The notes under the pieces are model-generated. The model was not told where the DNA came from, did no database searches, and saw nothing but the letters and a program-made list of their open reading frames with translations. A stretch of DNA of 64,000 nt from JAJCYK01 sp965224285 (GTDB taxonomy: Bacteria; Bacteroidota; Bacteroidia; Cytophagales; Cyclobacteriaceae). The position numbers and the translations under genes were made by a program. Shown here in pieces: positions 20,414 through 29,578 of the stretch (position 1 is the stretch's first letter; every line of letters starts with the position of its first letter). The stretch covers positions 1,798,001 through 1,862,000 of the forward strand of contig OZ245043.1 of the NCBI GenBank assembly GCA_965224285.1. The letters run 5' to 3'.

Positions 20414-21244
20414 TTACTTAGATCTGGCTGGATTAAAGTCTGACTTTCCCTTAGCGACAATAATCATTATGGTCAAGCCTAGAATAATAAAGGGGATACT
20501 CAGAATTTGACCCATATTCAGTACCATACCCGCCTCAAATGCTGACTGATCTGCTTTTACAAATTCTATTATGAACCTGGTGGTAAAGAGGAGTACAAAA
20601 AAAAGTCCGAAAAGAAAACCAAAGGGCCTGCGGTTCTTTCCTTGAACCACCAATAAAAGTACGAAAATGGCCAGGTAGGATAATGCTTCGTATAGCTGCC
20701 CTGGATGCCTGGGGATTTGGTCTACCCGGGTAAACACAAAAGCCCAAGGTACAGTAGCCGGCTTACCAATAATCTCTGAATTCATCAGATTGCCAAACCT
20801 AATACAAGCGCCGGCCAGTGCACCCACCACCGCTAATTGGTCCAATAACCACCATGTGTTTACTTTAAATTTTTTTGAAAATATTACAATAGCCAGCCCT
20901 ACCCCAAAAATACCACCATGACTGGCTAGGCCTTGGTAACCGATAAACTCAAAGTTGGGATCGAACCTGACCGGTAAGAAGATTTCCAGGAGATGTTCAG
21001 AATAGTAGGACCAATCATAAAAAATGCAGTGGGCCAAACGTGCCCCCACTACAGTGGCTATCAGAACGTAAAACGTTAAGGTATCCAAGTCTTTTCGACT
21101 CAAATCCAATTTGTCAAATCTCCTAGCCAGTATCAGATAGCTTAATAGAAATCCTAACCCGAAAAACAGGGAATACCATCTGATCTGTAAGAATCCCAGA
21201 TCAACAAATACCGGGGATACGTCCCATATTATGAAAGTGATCAC
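20414..21244 (-). CDS. lgt: prolipoprotein diacylglyceryl transferase
   Basis: The 276-aa polytopic membrane protein matches Lgt throughout. The HGG motif (LASHGGIFGVG, near 115-125) and the signature IRFGNLMNSEIIG (near 148-160) are intact, and the ending has the usual basic tail. Lgt transfers diacylglycerol from phosphatidylglycerol to the lipobox Cys of prolipoproteins, the first step in making the many lipoproteins of this window. Length is normal. It is monocistronic, convergent with the S41 gene. Confidence 0.95.
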   Translation of the reverse strand: MITFIIWDVSPVFVDLGFLQIRWYSLFFGLGFLLSYLILARRFDKLDLSRKDLDTLTFYVLIATVVGARLAHCIFYDWSYYSEHLLEIFLPVRFDPNFEFIGYQGLASHGGIFGVGLAIVIFSKKFKVNTWWLLDQLAVVGALAGACIRFGNLMNSEIIGKPATVPWAFVFTRVDQIPRHPGQLYEALSYLAIFVLLLVVQGKNRRPFGFLFGLFFVLLFTTRFIIEFVKADQSAFEAGMVLNMGQILSIPFIILGLTIMIIVAKGKSDFNPARSK

Positions 21245-21381
21245 GGTTTAGATACGAAAATCTAGAAGGAAAGTAAATCAAAATGTCGCAATAAATGGCC
21301 TGTCTTTGAAAAAAGGAAATCAATTTGTTCTTCGGGCTAGAGACCTTATCCAGAAATGAATGGGCCTAGTCTAAGCAACAT

Positions 21382-21882
21382 TCACCTGAAATTTATTGGA
21401 TAAAACATATTTGAAGAAACAGGTTTTTCAAATTCGGTTTCGGGGTGAAAGCGTACTAATCGGATCACCCGTAATGCCTCTTCATCAGCCTCTTTACAAT
21501 AACTACTCAAGATCCTGGGATTTTTTACCCGACCATTTAATCCTACAGTGAAGTGTACATATACTTTTCCTTCACCGCAAGTTGAAGGTGCTCTAACCTG
21601 GTTATCCACATATTCCCTCAGCGCTTTATCTCCAAGAATAGGTGTCGGACAATATTCACCTTCTATAGCTGGTTTATTGGTCATGGTGATATCCTCCTCG
21701 AAAACAATCCCGTTGAATAACCATTCCATCAATTCTTCTTTTTCATCCTCAGCAGTCTTAACAAGGTACCCGTGGGCTTCATCATCAGGAATCCCATGAA
21801 ATTCGCATCCCATAACCAACAATAGCGGAATCATGGTAGTTTTAAAAATTATTTGTGTAATATCATTAATTGTCGGGCACAT
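21382..21882 (-). CDS. TonB C-terminal-domain lipoprotein
   Basis: The 166-aa product has an early hydrophobic stretch ending MGC (Cys26 from ATG 21882), so it is a predicted lipoprotein. Its C-terminal ~80 residues (KVYVHFTVGLNGRVKNPRIL ... VIRLVRFHPETEFEKPV) match the TonB C-terminal domain. The usual single N-terminal transmembrane anchor and Pro-rich spacer of TonB are absent. ATG 21834 (MIPLLLVMGC) is an alternative start. No ExbB/ExbD genes are near, so energy transduction is doubtful. Confidence 0.7.
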   Translation of the reverse strand: MCPTINDITQIIFKTTMIPLLLVMGCEFHGIPDDEAHGYLVKTAEDEKEELMEWLFNGIVFEEDITMTNKPAIEGEYCPTPILGDKALREYVDNQVRAPSTCGEGKVYVHFTVGLNGRVKNPRILSSYCKEADEEALRVIRLVRFHPETEFEKPVSSNMFYPINFR

Positions 21883-22066
21883 GAGATTTTTATTAGGTTC
21901 AGGATCTGCATCCTTAATAATCCCATTATTGGAAATATGTCGCAGTTAACAACCCCTTTACAAAGTGTAAAACAAGGAATCCATCAAAATCGGAGATCAC
22001 TGGGCATGAATTAATGTCTGGTAAATTCAGATAACCATAAGTAGGCAAATGAGTTAGAATTTCAGG

Positions 22067-22138
22067 TCATTCAGCTTGAGCAACGTTAATTATGGTTAAA
22101 TTTTAGCTGGAATTATATTGCAAACTCAAGCTTTACCG
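22067..22138. repeat. palindromic intergenic repeat, copy D (diverged)
   Basis: TTCAGCTTGAGCAACGTTAA (22069-22088) and ATTGCAAACTCAAGCTTTACC (22117-22137) resemble the two arms of copies A-C but have diverged. It lies just upstream of the SIMPL gene. Confidence 0.4.
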
Positions 22139-22163
22139 TTTTGTACAAAAATCAAAAGAATAG

Positions 22164-22883
22164 ATGAACAACCACCTAAAAACGGCCTATCTCATCCTGG
22201 GGGTGGCTATTTTTCTGGGACTTGCAATACTGGGATTCTTTTTATCCCGAGCCTCCCATAAGTTTAAAATGTTTGAACGGAGTGTCACGGTAAAGGGCCT
22301 GTCTGAAAGAGAGTACATGGCCGATGTGGTGATTTGGCCTATTCAATTTACTGTGGCAGACAACGATCTTACCGCGCTCTATAGCGCCTTGGATGCACAA
22401 TCCAGTAGTATCCGCGAATTTTTGATGGATAAAGGGATCTCTGAGGAAGAAGTAAGCGTTTCGGTGCCCACCATTACCGATAAATCCGCTCAAAGTTATG
22501 GGAATACCTATAATACTCAATTCCGTTATGTAGCTTCCCAAACAGTGACCGTTTATTCCAATAATATCGAGGAAGTTCGACAAGTTATGAACTCCCTGTC
22601 GGAACTAGGTAAAAAAGGCATCGTTTTCTCCGGAAGGGAATACGGCACTCCTATCGATTATCTCTTTACCCGGCTCAATGAGGTGAAGCCTGAAATGATC
22701 GAAGAAGCCACCACCAAAGCCCGGGAAGTAGCGGAGAAATTTGCTGAAGATTCTGATAGTCGTTTGGGAAAGATCAAGCGGGCCTCCCAAGGACAATTCA
22801 GTATTGGTGTGAGGGATCGGAACAATCCCCATATTAAGAAAGTAAGGGTGGTATCGACTATTGAATACTATTTGGCTGATTAG
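22164..22883 (+). CDS. SIMPL-domain protein (DUF541)
   Basis: The 239-aa product has an N-terminal transmembrane/signal segment (about 9-29) followed by a SIMPL domain: SVTVKGLSEREYMADVVIW opens it and VSTIEYYLAD closes it. The alternating helix pattern between includes SELGKKGIVFSGREYGTPIDYLF. SIMPL proteins are exported or membrane-anchored, form large oligomers in known cases and have no catalytic residues. Function here is unknown. Confidence 0.85.
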   Translation: MNNHLKTAYLILGVAIFLGLAILGFFLSRASHKFKMFERSVTVKGLSEREYMADVVIWPIQFTVADNDLTALYSALDAQSSSIREFLMDKGISEEEVSVSVPTITDKSAQSYGNTYNTQFRYVASQTVTVYSNNIEEVRQVMNSLSELGKKGIVFSGREYGTPIDYLFTRLNEVKPEMIEEATTKAREVAEKFAEDSDSRLGKIKRASQGQFSIGVRDRNNPHIKKVRVVSTIEYYLAD

Positions 22884-22996
22884 GTTAGGCTATAGATGTG
22901 AATTTATTAACCCAACACTGTTTGTTGGAGAGCTGTGGTAAATCATCTTCCAAGTTATGCACCGGATCAGGCTTTAACTCCATGCCACCAAGCTCG

Positions 22997-23136
22997 ACAC
23001 CTAGGGGGTCCCCCCGTCCCCAGCCCCCTTGTGCAGGCCGGAGTTTAATTGAGGGCCTGCTAATCAGATCTGCAGTTGATTTTTTTAAGCAAATTAGGCA
23101 AAGAGAGTAGCACAAATTGAGATTGGAAAATAAATT
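22997..23136 (+). repeat. ~140-bp interspersed repeat, copy 1
   Basis: This stretch is nearly the same as 26766-26906 and in the same orientation. Both copies run from a GGGG(A)GTCCCCCCGTCCCC tract through a hairpin GCAGGCC/GGCCTGC, the word AATCAGATCTGCAGTTGATT followed by a T-tract, and GGCAAAGAGAGTAGC to TTGGAAAATAAATT. The AATCA/TGATT stem plus T-run looks like an intrinsic terminator on the plus strand. Here it could end transcription from the SIMPL gene. Confidence 0.75.
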
Positions 23137-23585
23137 TTTTGTTGAATGTTTCTGGATCTAAACGACCAAGCCGGGGACAATCAGGTTGAAATCCACCGTC
23201 TGGGGAATTGTGGTTGTCGACAAGGGCTGTATTTTCTGTGGGAAATTGAGAAGCTCGATCTAAATCAGGCCCTGATTTTAAACTAAGCTAGATAAATGCG
23301 TGAGGGATAGCAGCGGAAAGCATGTCAGGAAAGGTTGCGGAAGGCGCGTACTTGCGGAGGAGGGCCTCGCCGTCGCATAGCTTTAGCGGAGGAGGGCCTC
23401 GATCACACCTTAGGGTGACACGCCCAAAACTTTTAGTCAATCAAAAGTAGAATGCACTATATACATCTCCCTACAAGCATGAACCAACTTAATTTTCAAT
23501 GGATGTATCGCCATTGGTTCCAGTAGTCAATCAAGGCTATGCAACTCTTCCAGTATAATAGGAATCCCATCCTAATCACATCTGC
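23137..23585. other. intergenic region with short direct repeats
   Basis: No gene is visible. A 16-bp word GCGGAGGAGGGCCTCG occurs at 23354-23369 and again at 23386-23401. The phrase GCGTGAGGGATAGCAGCGGA near 23298 is echoed as GCATGAGGGATGGCCGCTGA near 26708, on the other side of repeat copy 2. This GAGGGAT...GGAAAGC type of phrase is common in Bacteroidota intergenic DNA as far as I recall. Confidence 0.45.
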
Positions 23586-25217
23586 TTAATAATTATCGCG
23601 AGTTTGAATCTTCCTGATAGCCATTAAGTATTTGTTTAATTCAACCTTAACCTGAGGGAAAAGAAATAACAATCCAATCATATTGGGAAACACCAGGGCC
23701 AGGATCATAGCATCCGAGAACTTGATCACGGCATCCATAGTTATTGCCGCGCCAAGGACAGTGAAAGTGAGAAATAACAGCTTATAGATCAGATCCGAAT
23801 GAGCATTCCTCCCAAAAAGATATTTCCAGGCTTGCAAACCGTAATAGGACCATGACAACATAGTCGAGAATGCAAACAACACTACTGCAAGTGTCAAGAA
23901 CAGTGAGGATCCTGGAATTGCCCACTCAAAAGCCATTGATGTGAGGTTAACACCGCCAATTAATTCGCCACTTTCATTTAAGATAACCTGATTATCCACC
24001 ACTGAACCATAGGTAAACACCGCATTCATATTGAAAGAAATGATCACCATAGCAGTAATAGTACACACTATCACAGTGTCAATAAAAGGTTCTAATAACC
24101 CTACAAGTCCCTCTGATGCAGGGAATTTCGTAGCCACTGCCGAATGAGCGATGGCAGCAGAACCGGCGCCGGCCTCATTGGAGAAAGCAGCACGGCGAAA
24201 TCCTTGGATCACTACTCCAATGGCGCCCCCAGAAATGGTAGCTCTGGGGGTAAATGCTTCAGTGAATATTAATTGAAAAATGTCATCAACAGCGCTTAAG
24301 TTGGAGAAAATGATAAACAACGCCGCGATTAGGTATAACCCTGCCATTAGCGGAACAATCTTACCAGTTACTTGAGCTATTCGCTTGATACCTCCGATAA
24401 TTACTATGCCCACCAATGCGGCCAGACACAAACCTATCAAGGTACCACTGGCCTGACCACCCAAATCGAGTTGTTGGGCTAACTGGGCAGCTGCCTGGTT
24501 GGATTGAAAGGCATTGCCACCTCCCAGTGAAGCTCCCACACAGATTATAGCAAAAAGTACAGCCAGGAATTTACCGGTTTTGCCCCAACCGCTGTGGCTC
24601 ATGCCCTTGCTAAGATAGTACATCGGCCCGCCGTAAACCCGACCCTGCCCATCGATATCGCGGTATTTTACCCCAAGCGTGCACTCCACGAATTTTGTAG
24701 ACATACCCAGAAGCCCAGCCAGGATCATCCAGAAAGTAGCGCCAGGGCCACCTATGGAGATAGCAACCGCCACCATGGCGATATTGCCCAACCCCACGGT
24801 GCCGGAAACTGCTGTGGCTAAAGCCTGAAAATGACTGACCTCACCATGATGGCCTTCATTTTTAATAGTATCGACAATATCACCATTAATACGGCGTACT
24901 TCATGGTTATCTTTGCTATGATTGGATGATTTTTCCAGGTGGTCGTATTTTCCCCGGACTACCTGGATAGCTAAAAGAAACCTACGTAAATTAATGAATC
25001 CAAAATACAGGGTAAAAAAGGCGGCACTGATAAGAAGCACAATTAATATCAACGGTACCTGGGAATGACCGAGAAGGATCTCGGTAAATACCAGGTCTTC
25101 CCAGGCTTGCGCAATGGGCATAAATTCATCATTTATTTTCTGGTCAAGTCCTTGTCCAGAAACTTTGAAGGGCAGGATAATTACCATTACCATCACTAAG
25201 GCTTTAATTCGAACCAT
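23586..25217 (-). CDS. sodium:alanine/glycine symporter (AGCS family)
   Basis: The 543-aa membrane protein has a signal-like N-terminus and about eleven hydrophobic helices. AGCS hallmarks are GTVGLGNIAMVAVAISIGGP, the GGPMYYLSKG segment and the AAFSNEAGAGSAAIAHSAV block. Members take up alanine or glycine with Na+. It is longer than typical ~450-480-aa members because of an N-terminal leader and an inserted hydrophilic loop near 90-115. It appears monocistronic. Confidence 0.9.
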   Translation of the reverse strand: MVRIKALVMVMVIILPFKVSGQGLDQKINDEFMPIAQAWEDLVFTEILLGHSQVPLILIVLLISAAFFTLYFGFINLRRFLLAIQVVRGKYDHLEKSSNHSKDNHEVRRINGDIVDTIKNEGHHGEVSHFQALATAVSGTVGLGNIAMVAVAISIGGPGATFWMILAGLLGMSTKFVECTLGVKYRDIDGQGRVYGGPMYYLSKGMSHSGWGKTGKFLAVLFAIICVGASLGGGNAFQSNQAAAQLAQQLDLGGQASGTLIGLCLAALVGIVIIGGIKRIAQVTGKIVPLMAGLYLIAALFIIFSNLSAVDDIFQLIFTEAFTPRATISGGAIGVVIQGFRRAAFSNEAGAGSAAIAHSAVATKFPASEGLVGLLEPFIDTVIVCTITAMVIISFNMNAVFTYGSVVDNQVILNESGELIGGVNLTSMAFEWAIPGSSLFLTLAVVLFAFSTMLSWSYYGLQAWKYLFGRNAHSDLIYKLLFLTFTVLGAAITMDAVIKFSDAMILALVFPNMIGLLFLFPQVKVELNKYLMAIRKIQTRDNY

Positions 25218-25320
25218 CCGGTAATTGATTTGTTAAACAGCGTTTTCGAAAATCAGCAATGCTAGAGGGTGTATTGGGAAATGTCAGAAAAAAAATAAAA
25301 ATGTCGGAAAAGACTTGGTA

Positions 25321-26430
25321 CTAGTCTACCTTAATATTTTCAGCCGGCAGTCTTAAACGCACCAGTCTACTTCGCTGTAAAGAGAACTCAAATAAAGTTT
25401 CTCTCAAGGGCAGTTGATGGTGCTCCCTAGTCCAGCAACCCTTTCCAAAAATACCATCTAATAGGGCCTCAACCAGACGCTTAATTTGATTATGGTCATT
25501 GATGTCGTACTCTTTGTTACCCAAGGGATCATTTTTTGGTTTGATCTCCAACCAGTCGGACCCTTGTAGCCTACGTTGTGCAAATTTCAGCATCAGTTCA
25601 TACATGGAAGGGGTTAGTTTCAGACTGGTATTGGCATTGCCGGGTATACCTTGCAACCTAAGAGCGTGAGTAAATTTACCGGAATGCCTTTCCTGATAAA
25701 GGTGAAGGAACAAACTTTCAGAGGCTGGTAGAACATTTTCTACCAATTCCTTTACCCAGCTCAGTGCTAAGGCAAAAAATAACATGATTAGAGTAGTCTT
25801 AAATATAGCTGAGAAGAGGGTCAGGTTGACATTGTATGCGGTCAACTTAAATAGCTGGGCGGCAAAGGTAACCAGAATACAAAGTATCGAAAGATAGGCC
25901 AGCATCATTAATCTCCGCTTTGCAAACGACCAAAACAGGACATATCCCAGAAATATGAGCGTGAGCACTGCATAATATACGTCCAACTCACTTATAAGCC
26001 TATCCTGATTACTGGTAACCATCTTGCTCAAAGTCGGCAAAAGGGAAAATAAAAACGGTAAACCAACCAGATAATACCAATATCTAGATTTTACTAAAGC
26101 ATTAATGGGCCTTGGAATATAGCGAAACCAGGGTAAGGCAAATAATATAAACAGGCTATTGAAAAGAGAAAGTATACTTCTCCATCCCTCCAACTTCGCT
26201 ATCGATAGCTCAGAATGGGCGAAATACACCTCTATGGCGCCTGATACACTCCAGCTAAGTACTGATAAGGCCAGCCAAACCTGTCCTAAATCTCCTCTTT
26301 TACGTCCGATGTGCCACCAAATAGCCATTAAGGCCAGAAAGGCAAACAGACAAACGGACATCTGCCACCATCCGTAAAAGGACCATAATTGGGAATCTGC
26401 ATGTTGTTGCCATGAATTGCTATCCGTCAT
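25321..26430 (-). CDS. membrane protein with seven predicted helices, unknown function
   Basis: From ATG 26430 (MTDSNSWQQH) the product is 369 aa; the frame stays open upstream to 26541, but that extension has no clear role. Seven hydrophobic segments span about residues 15-230. A soluble C-terminal ~140 residues follow, with a region (LTPSMYELMLKFAQRR ... NQIKRLVEALLDGIF) that looks helical and winged-helix-like only in outline. I do not recognise a family. A 7TM plus cytoplasmic domain layout suggests a receptor, but this is inference. Confidence 0.65.
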   Translation of the reverse strand: MTDSNSWQQHADSQLWSFYGWWQMSVCLFAFLALMAIWWHIGRKRGDLGQVWLALSVLSWSVSGAIEVYFAHSELSIAKLEGWRSILSLFNSLFILFALPWFRYIPRPINALVKSRYWYYLVGLPFLFSLLPTLSKMVTSNQDRLISELDVYYAVLTLIFLGYVLFWSFAKRRLMMLAYLSILCILVTFAAQLFKLTAYNVNLTLFSAIFKTTLIMLFFALALSWVKELVENVLPASESLFLHLYQERHSGKFTHALRLQGIPGNANTSLKLTPSMYELMLKFAQRRLQGSDWLEIKPKNDPLGNKEYDINDHNQIKRLVEALLDGIFGKGCWTREHHQLPLRETLFEFSLQRSRLVRLRLPAENIKVD

Positions 26431-27010
26431 GCCAGTCTTTGGAATTCTCTGGTATAAATAAACTACTGAATGGGAGAAAGCCAAAAAAACGGATAGATTA
26501 CCTCCTATTCCCTGAGCTAGGTGGGCAAGGCCGTATTTCAAAAACTTCCATTATTTTTTCTACCCATTTCAAAGTAGGTTTAAGTTCCAGACTTAAAGCG
26601 ATGAAGATTGAAAGAGGGGCGCTGATATAAAGATCTAACGATATTCAATGCTTGAGAAATCGCATTTTGGGTTAATTGAACAGAATTTAGTTTTTTATCT
26701 CAAAACTGCATGAGGGATGGCCGCTGAAAGCCCGAATTATGCCTAAAATAAAAGTTACAATCCCGTGACACATAGGGGAGTCCCCCCGTCCCCCGCCCCT
26801 TGTGCAGGCCGCGGTTTAATAGGGCCTGCCAATCAGATCTGCAGTTGATTTTTTTAAACAATTTAGGCAAAGAGAGTAGCAGAAATTGAGATTGGAAAAT
26901 AAATTATTTATTTGTAGATAGGCTATAATCTGATCTCAGTCAGTCAAGTTAATATAACTTACCGTCCGGCCCAGAAATCGTTATCATGGGCACTGACAGA
27001 TTCTGAGAAG
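26431..27010. other. intergenic region with repeats
   Basis: The gap contains GGTTTAAGTTCCAGACTTAAA at 26577-26597, a possible half-copy of the palindromic repeat family, and the second copy of the ~140-bp repeat (26766-26906). No gene or RNA is otherwise visible. Confidence 0.4.
26766..26906 (+). repeat. ~140-bp interspersed repeat, copy 2
   Basis: Copy of 22997-23136 with a few substitutions. The hairpin GCAGGCC...GGCCTGC and the AATCA...TGATT plus T-tract are both kept. It lies between two minus-strand genes, so its T-tract faces the wrong way to terminate either, which argues that it is an interspersed element rather than a gene-specific terminator. Confidence 0.75.
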
Positions 27011-27781
27011 CTATTCCCCCTTAATCAATATAACCTCCATACCCAGTTTAGTTTGGGTGGAATCATCCGCGCAGCCGTCATCAAGATAGCTGGCGGTCAA
27101 TAAATAAGTTCCAGTTCCAGTTCCCTTCTCCTTGGATTTGGCCATTATCCGGAATGAGCCTTCAACTCCGAAGTACATATGACTGAAGCTATCCGCTCCC
27201 TGCCGAAGCATAAATTCAACCGCTAATTCCAACTGATTTATAGCTAAATGGGGATGTGCAGGCATTGGCTCCCCACCCCAAACCCCCACGGAACCTCCTT
27301 TGATCCTGGAAGCGAGCTCCTGTAAGGGAGCTTTTTCAATTCCATAGCGACCTGCAAGTTCTTTCCAGGATGGACCTACCAATTTAGTTTTATCCTCATG
27401 GCAGTTTTGGCAACCTGATTTGCGAATTAGACTTAATCCAGGTTGATCTAAAGCTTTGGCCTTAATGGCTGGCATGGATGCTTCGGTTTTCGCTTTATTC
27501 TCGGAATAACTGACTTCCAATATTACCTGCCGGGGGTTTATTTCTCCATAATGTGATGAGCCGTCCTCTTTATCAATTACTTCAATAAGATAGCGCATGG
27601 CCATACTCCCGGTAACAGCTTGGTTATTCGCCGGTGTTAAGATATGCACCTGAGGTTCACTGTTGCAGTTGGCTTCCAAAGGCCAGCTGGCTTTTATTGG
27701 AAAAATGCTCCCTTGCTGGTTATGGATTACGGTCATCAATAACAGCAACAAGGTGATGTAAATGGAATAGATCGCAGGCAT
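27011..27781 (-). CDS. exported c-type cytochrome with N-terminal beta domain
   Basis: The 256-aa product has an N-terminal export signal (about 1-20), a beta-rich region with VHILTPANNQAV (about 45-95), then a class I cytochrome c domain. The haem motif is C124-Q-N-C127-H128, with the probable axial Met173 in EPMPAHP. GPSWKELAGRYG and GVWGGEPMPAHP match small cytochromes of the c551/c552 type. Its start is 22 bases from the upstream flavoprotein stop, so the two form an operon and the cytochrome probably accepts electrons from that enzyme (inference). Confidence 0.82.
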   Translation of the reverse strand: MPAIYSIYITLLLLLMTVIHNQQGSIFPIKASWPLEANCNSEPQVHILTPANNQAVTGSMAMRYLIEVIDKEDGSSHYGEINPRQVILEVSYSENKAKTEASMPAIKAKALDQPGLSLIRKSGCQNCHEDKTKLVGPSWKELAGRYGIEKAPLQELASRIKGGSVGVWGGEPMPAHPHLAINQLELAVEFMLRQGADSFSHMYFGVEGSFRIMAKSKEKGTGTGTYLLTASYLDDGCADDSTQTKLGMEVILIKGE

Positions 27782-27803
27782 GACTGATCTCTACTTTAGC
27801 TGG

Positions 27804-29258
27804 TCAGGCTTGATCAATTTCTTCAGCAACCCTGTTGGCTGACCTGGTAGCGGCTTCCATACCCCAGTTTAGATTGTCCGCATAAGAACCAGCAAAATGA
27901 ATCCTTCCGTATGGCGTCATAACCTCTGGCCAGAACTTACTGAGGGTGCCCATGGGGAAGGCCAGTCTTTCGCATGTTGGCGCATAACTATCGGCAGGCC
28001 AATCTTTCACTAATGCCTGCTCAATATTTACGCTGTTGCCGGGATAAATCTCCTTAAATGAAGCGGCAGCTCTCTGGGGCGATATACCTCCTGGTCCGGT
28101 GCCCATTAATGCAACCCTGGAGGTATCCACTTCTTGGGCAATTTGCCAGATCGACCAGATATTGGGATGTCCCAAGTCCATATTAATACTTAAGTTATCA
28201 TCCTCCCAGAATGCTGACGCCGCCTGAAAAACAACCCGGGCATAGGTACCATAGGCTAAGTTATCGATAACGTATTGCTTTTCCTCACTAAAGGCCGGAT
28301 TCACAGGAATTTTCCTAAAGGCTGGCAGAGGAATACAGTTGGCCAGGTAATCAGCTGACATCTCCTTCTCCTGACCATATTCGCGGTAAGTTACGGTTAC
28401 CCCGCTTTCGCCATGCTGAATACTCAGGAGGGGGCTGTTTAGCTTTACCCGGGTTCCCAGGCGGCGAGCAAAGGCATTGGTAATACCTTGATTGCCTCCC
28501 TTGATCCTGTAGACATCCGGAGGAGATAATGGTACTCCTCTAAGCTTCAAAATCCCCGCATGCCATAAGGCATACATTGCGGAAGTATTTTGACCGCCAA
28601 GCCGTTGTAATGCGGCGTTTGAAGCGCCTTCCTTCTTATAGATATCGGCGATAGGGGTTTGGTCCCAACTATCATACCCTACCCCAAAGGGTTGATATTC
28701 ATCCGTGAACTTATCCAGGTAAGGCTCATAAAACAGGGAAGCCAGGTCCCACCAGGGATGATCAGATAGATATTTAACTTCACGTTCATTAAAGCCAAAT
28801 TCCTTTAACACCGCGGGATCACGCAGCATCTCCTCAGTGTAGAATTTTCCATCGATTCGCCTCATCACCTGCACTCGCCGTGGATAGGGCAGCATTTCCA
28901 GTTCAAACTCCTCAGTATATTCCCAGAATCGCTGATATCCGGGCTTGGTAATATGTTCGGCGCCATAGTCTGCATAAAGACCATCTGACAAGCCATCCCT
29001 GCCGGTAAACACATGCCCGCCATGGCGGCCGGATGCTTCCAGCACGGTAACCTCATGGCCTAATTTCATCAATTCATAGGCGCAACATAGCCCACCGATT
29101 CCTCCCCCGGCCACAATCACCTTCTTGGCTACTCTAGGCTTAAAGTTGATTGCGGCTGCGGTGCCAGGAAGCGATGAAATACTTAGGATTGAAGCGCCGG
29201 CCATACCGGTACTTTTTATAAATTCTCTTCGGTTAATGGGTTTAATATGGGACATCAA
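27804..29258 (-). CDS. FAD-dependent amine-oxidase-like protein with Tat signal
   Basis: The 484-aa product begins with a Tat-type signal peptide (N-R10-R11-E-F-I-K, then a hydrophobic stretch to about 36). The Rossmann FAD motif GGGIGG is at 51-56 with a VTVLEASGRHGGH continuation. The C-terminal FAD block is HFAGSYADNLNWGMEAATRS. This is the flavin amine oxidase/phytoene desaturase fold; the substrate is unknown. Export as a folded flavoprotein fits the Tat signal. It is translated upstream of a c-type cytochrome in the same operon, suggesting a periplasmic dehydrogenase rather than an O2-using oxidase. Confidence 0.82.
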   Translation of the reverse strand: MMSHIKPINRREFIKSTGMAGASILSISSLPGTAAAINFKPRVAKKVIVAGGGIGGLCCAYELMKLGHEVTVLEASGRHGGHVFTGRDGLSDGLYADYGAEHITKPGYQRFWEYTEEFELEMLPYPRRVQVMRRIDGKFYTEEMLRDPAVLKEFGFNEREVKYLSDHPWWDLASLFYEPYLDKFTDEYQPFGVGYDSWDQTPIADIYKKEGASNAALQRLGGQNTSAMYALWHAGILKLRGVPLSPPDVYRIKGGNQGITNAFARRLGTRVKLNSPLLSIQHGESGVTVTYREYGQEKEMSADYLANCIPLPAFRKIPVNPAFSEEKQYVIDNLAYGTYARVVFQAASAFWEDDNLSINMDLGHPNIWSIWQIAQEVDTSRVALMGTGPGGISPQRAAASFKEIYPGNSVNIEQALVKDWPADSYAPTCERLAFPMGTLSKFWPEVMTPYGRIHFAGSYADNLNWGMEAATRSANRVAEEIDQA

Positions 29259-29331
29259 TGGGGAGATTCAGCATTAATACAAAATAGGAAAAAAGGCGGA
29301 TTAGGAAAAATTAAACCCTTTCCTGGCTCCT

Positions 29332-29391
29332 TCCTGGCTTAAGTTTAGCCAGCGTAACTTAAGCCGGGCGCCTAATTAAGTTTGTAAGTTC
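29332..29391. repeat. palindromic intergenic repeat, copy E (compact)
   Basis: The left arm is a perfect 10-bp inverted repeat, GGCTTAAGTT (29336-29345) and AACTTAAGCC (29356-29365), with a 10-base loop. A right arm TTAAGTTTGTAAGTT follows at 29376-29390. The spacer is far shorter than in copies A-C. Confidence 0.6.
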
Positions 29392-29552
29392 CCTCCAGTG
29401 TCCAGTAAAAATCAAAATAGCCTAAAAATTGGGATAGAATCGGCCAAGTTCACAAGCTTGACCCAGGTATGGGCCCAAAATTTCAGATCAGGAAGGTATG
29501 GGGATTTAACTTTATTTTTCCCTAACCCTGCTAGTTATTCATAAATTTTGTT

Positions 29553-29571
29553 TACTTTGTATTTCAAAGTA
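29553..29571 (+). promoter_or_regulatory. operator inverted repeat upstream of the winged-helix operon
   Basis: TACTTTG-TATTT-CAAAGTA is a perfect 7-bp inverted repeat with a 5-base spacer, ending 7 bases before the ATG at 29579. TTACTTTG at 29552-29559 is one mismatch from the Bacteroidota -7 element TAnnTTTG, so the operator would cover the promoter. A near copy lies at 30499-30517, before creD. The likely ligand is the regulator encoded at 30193 (inference). Confidence 0.65.
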
Positions 29572-29578
29572 CTTTTAA

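Larger units (their letters stand above)
29259..29578. other. divergent intergenic region with repeat copy E and operator
   Basis: It separates the flavoprotein gene from the membrane/winged-helix/CreD cluster. It holds repeat copy E (29332-29391) and, at its right edge, the inverted repeat at 29553-29571. No gene is visible. Confidence 0.5.
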
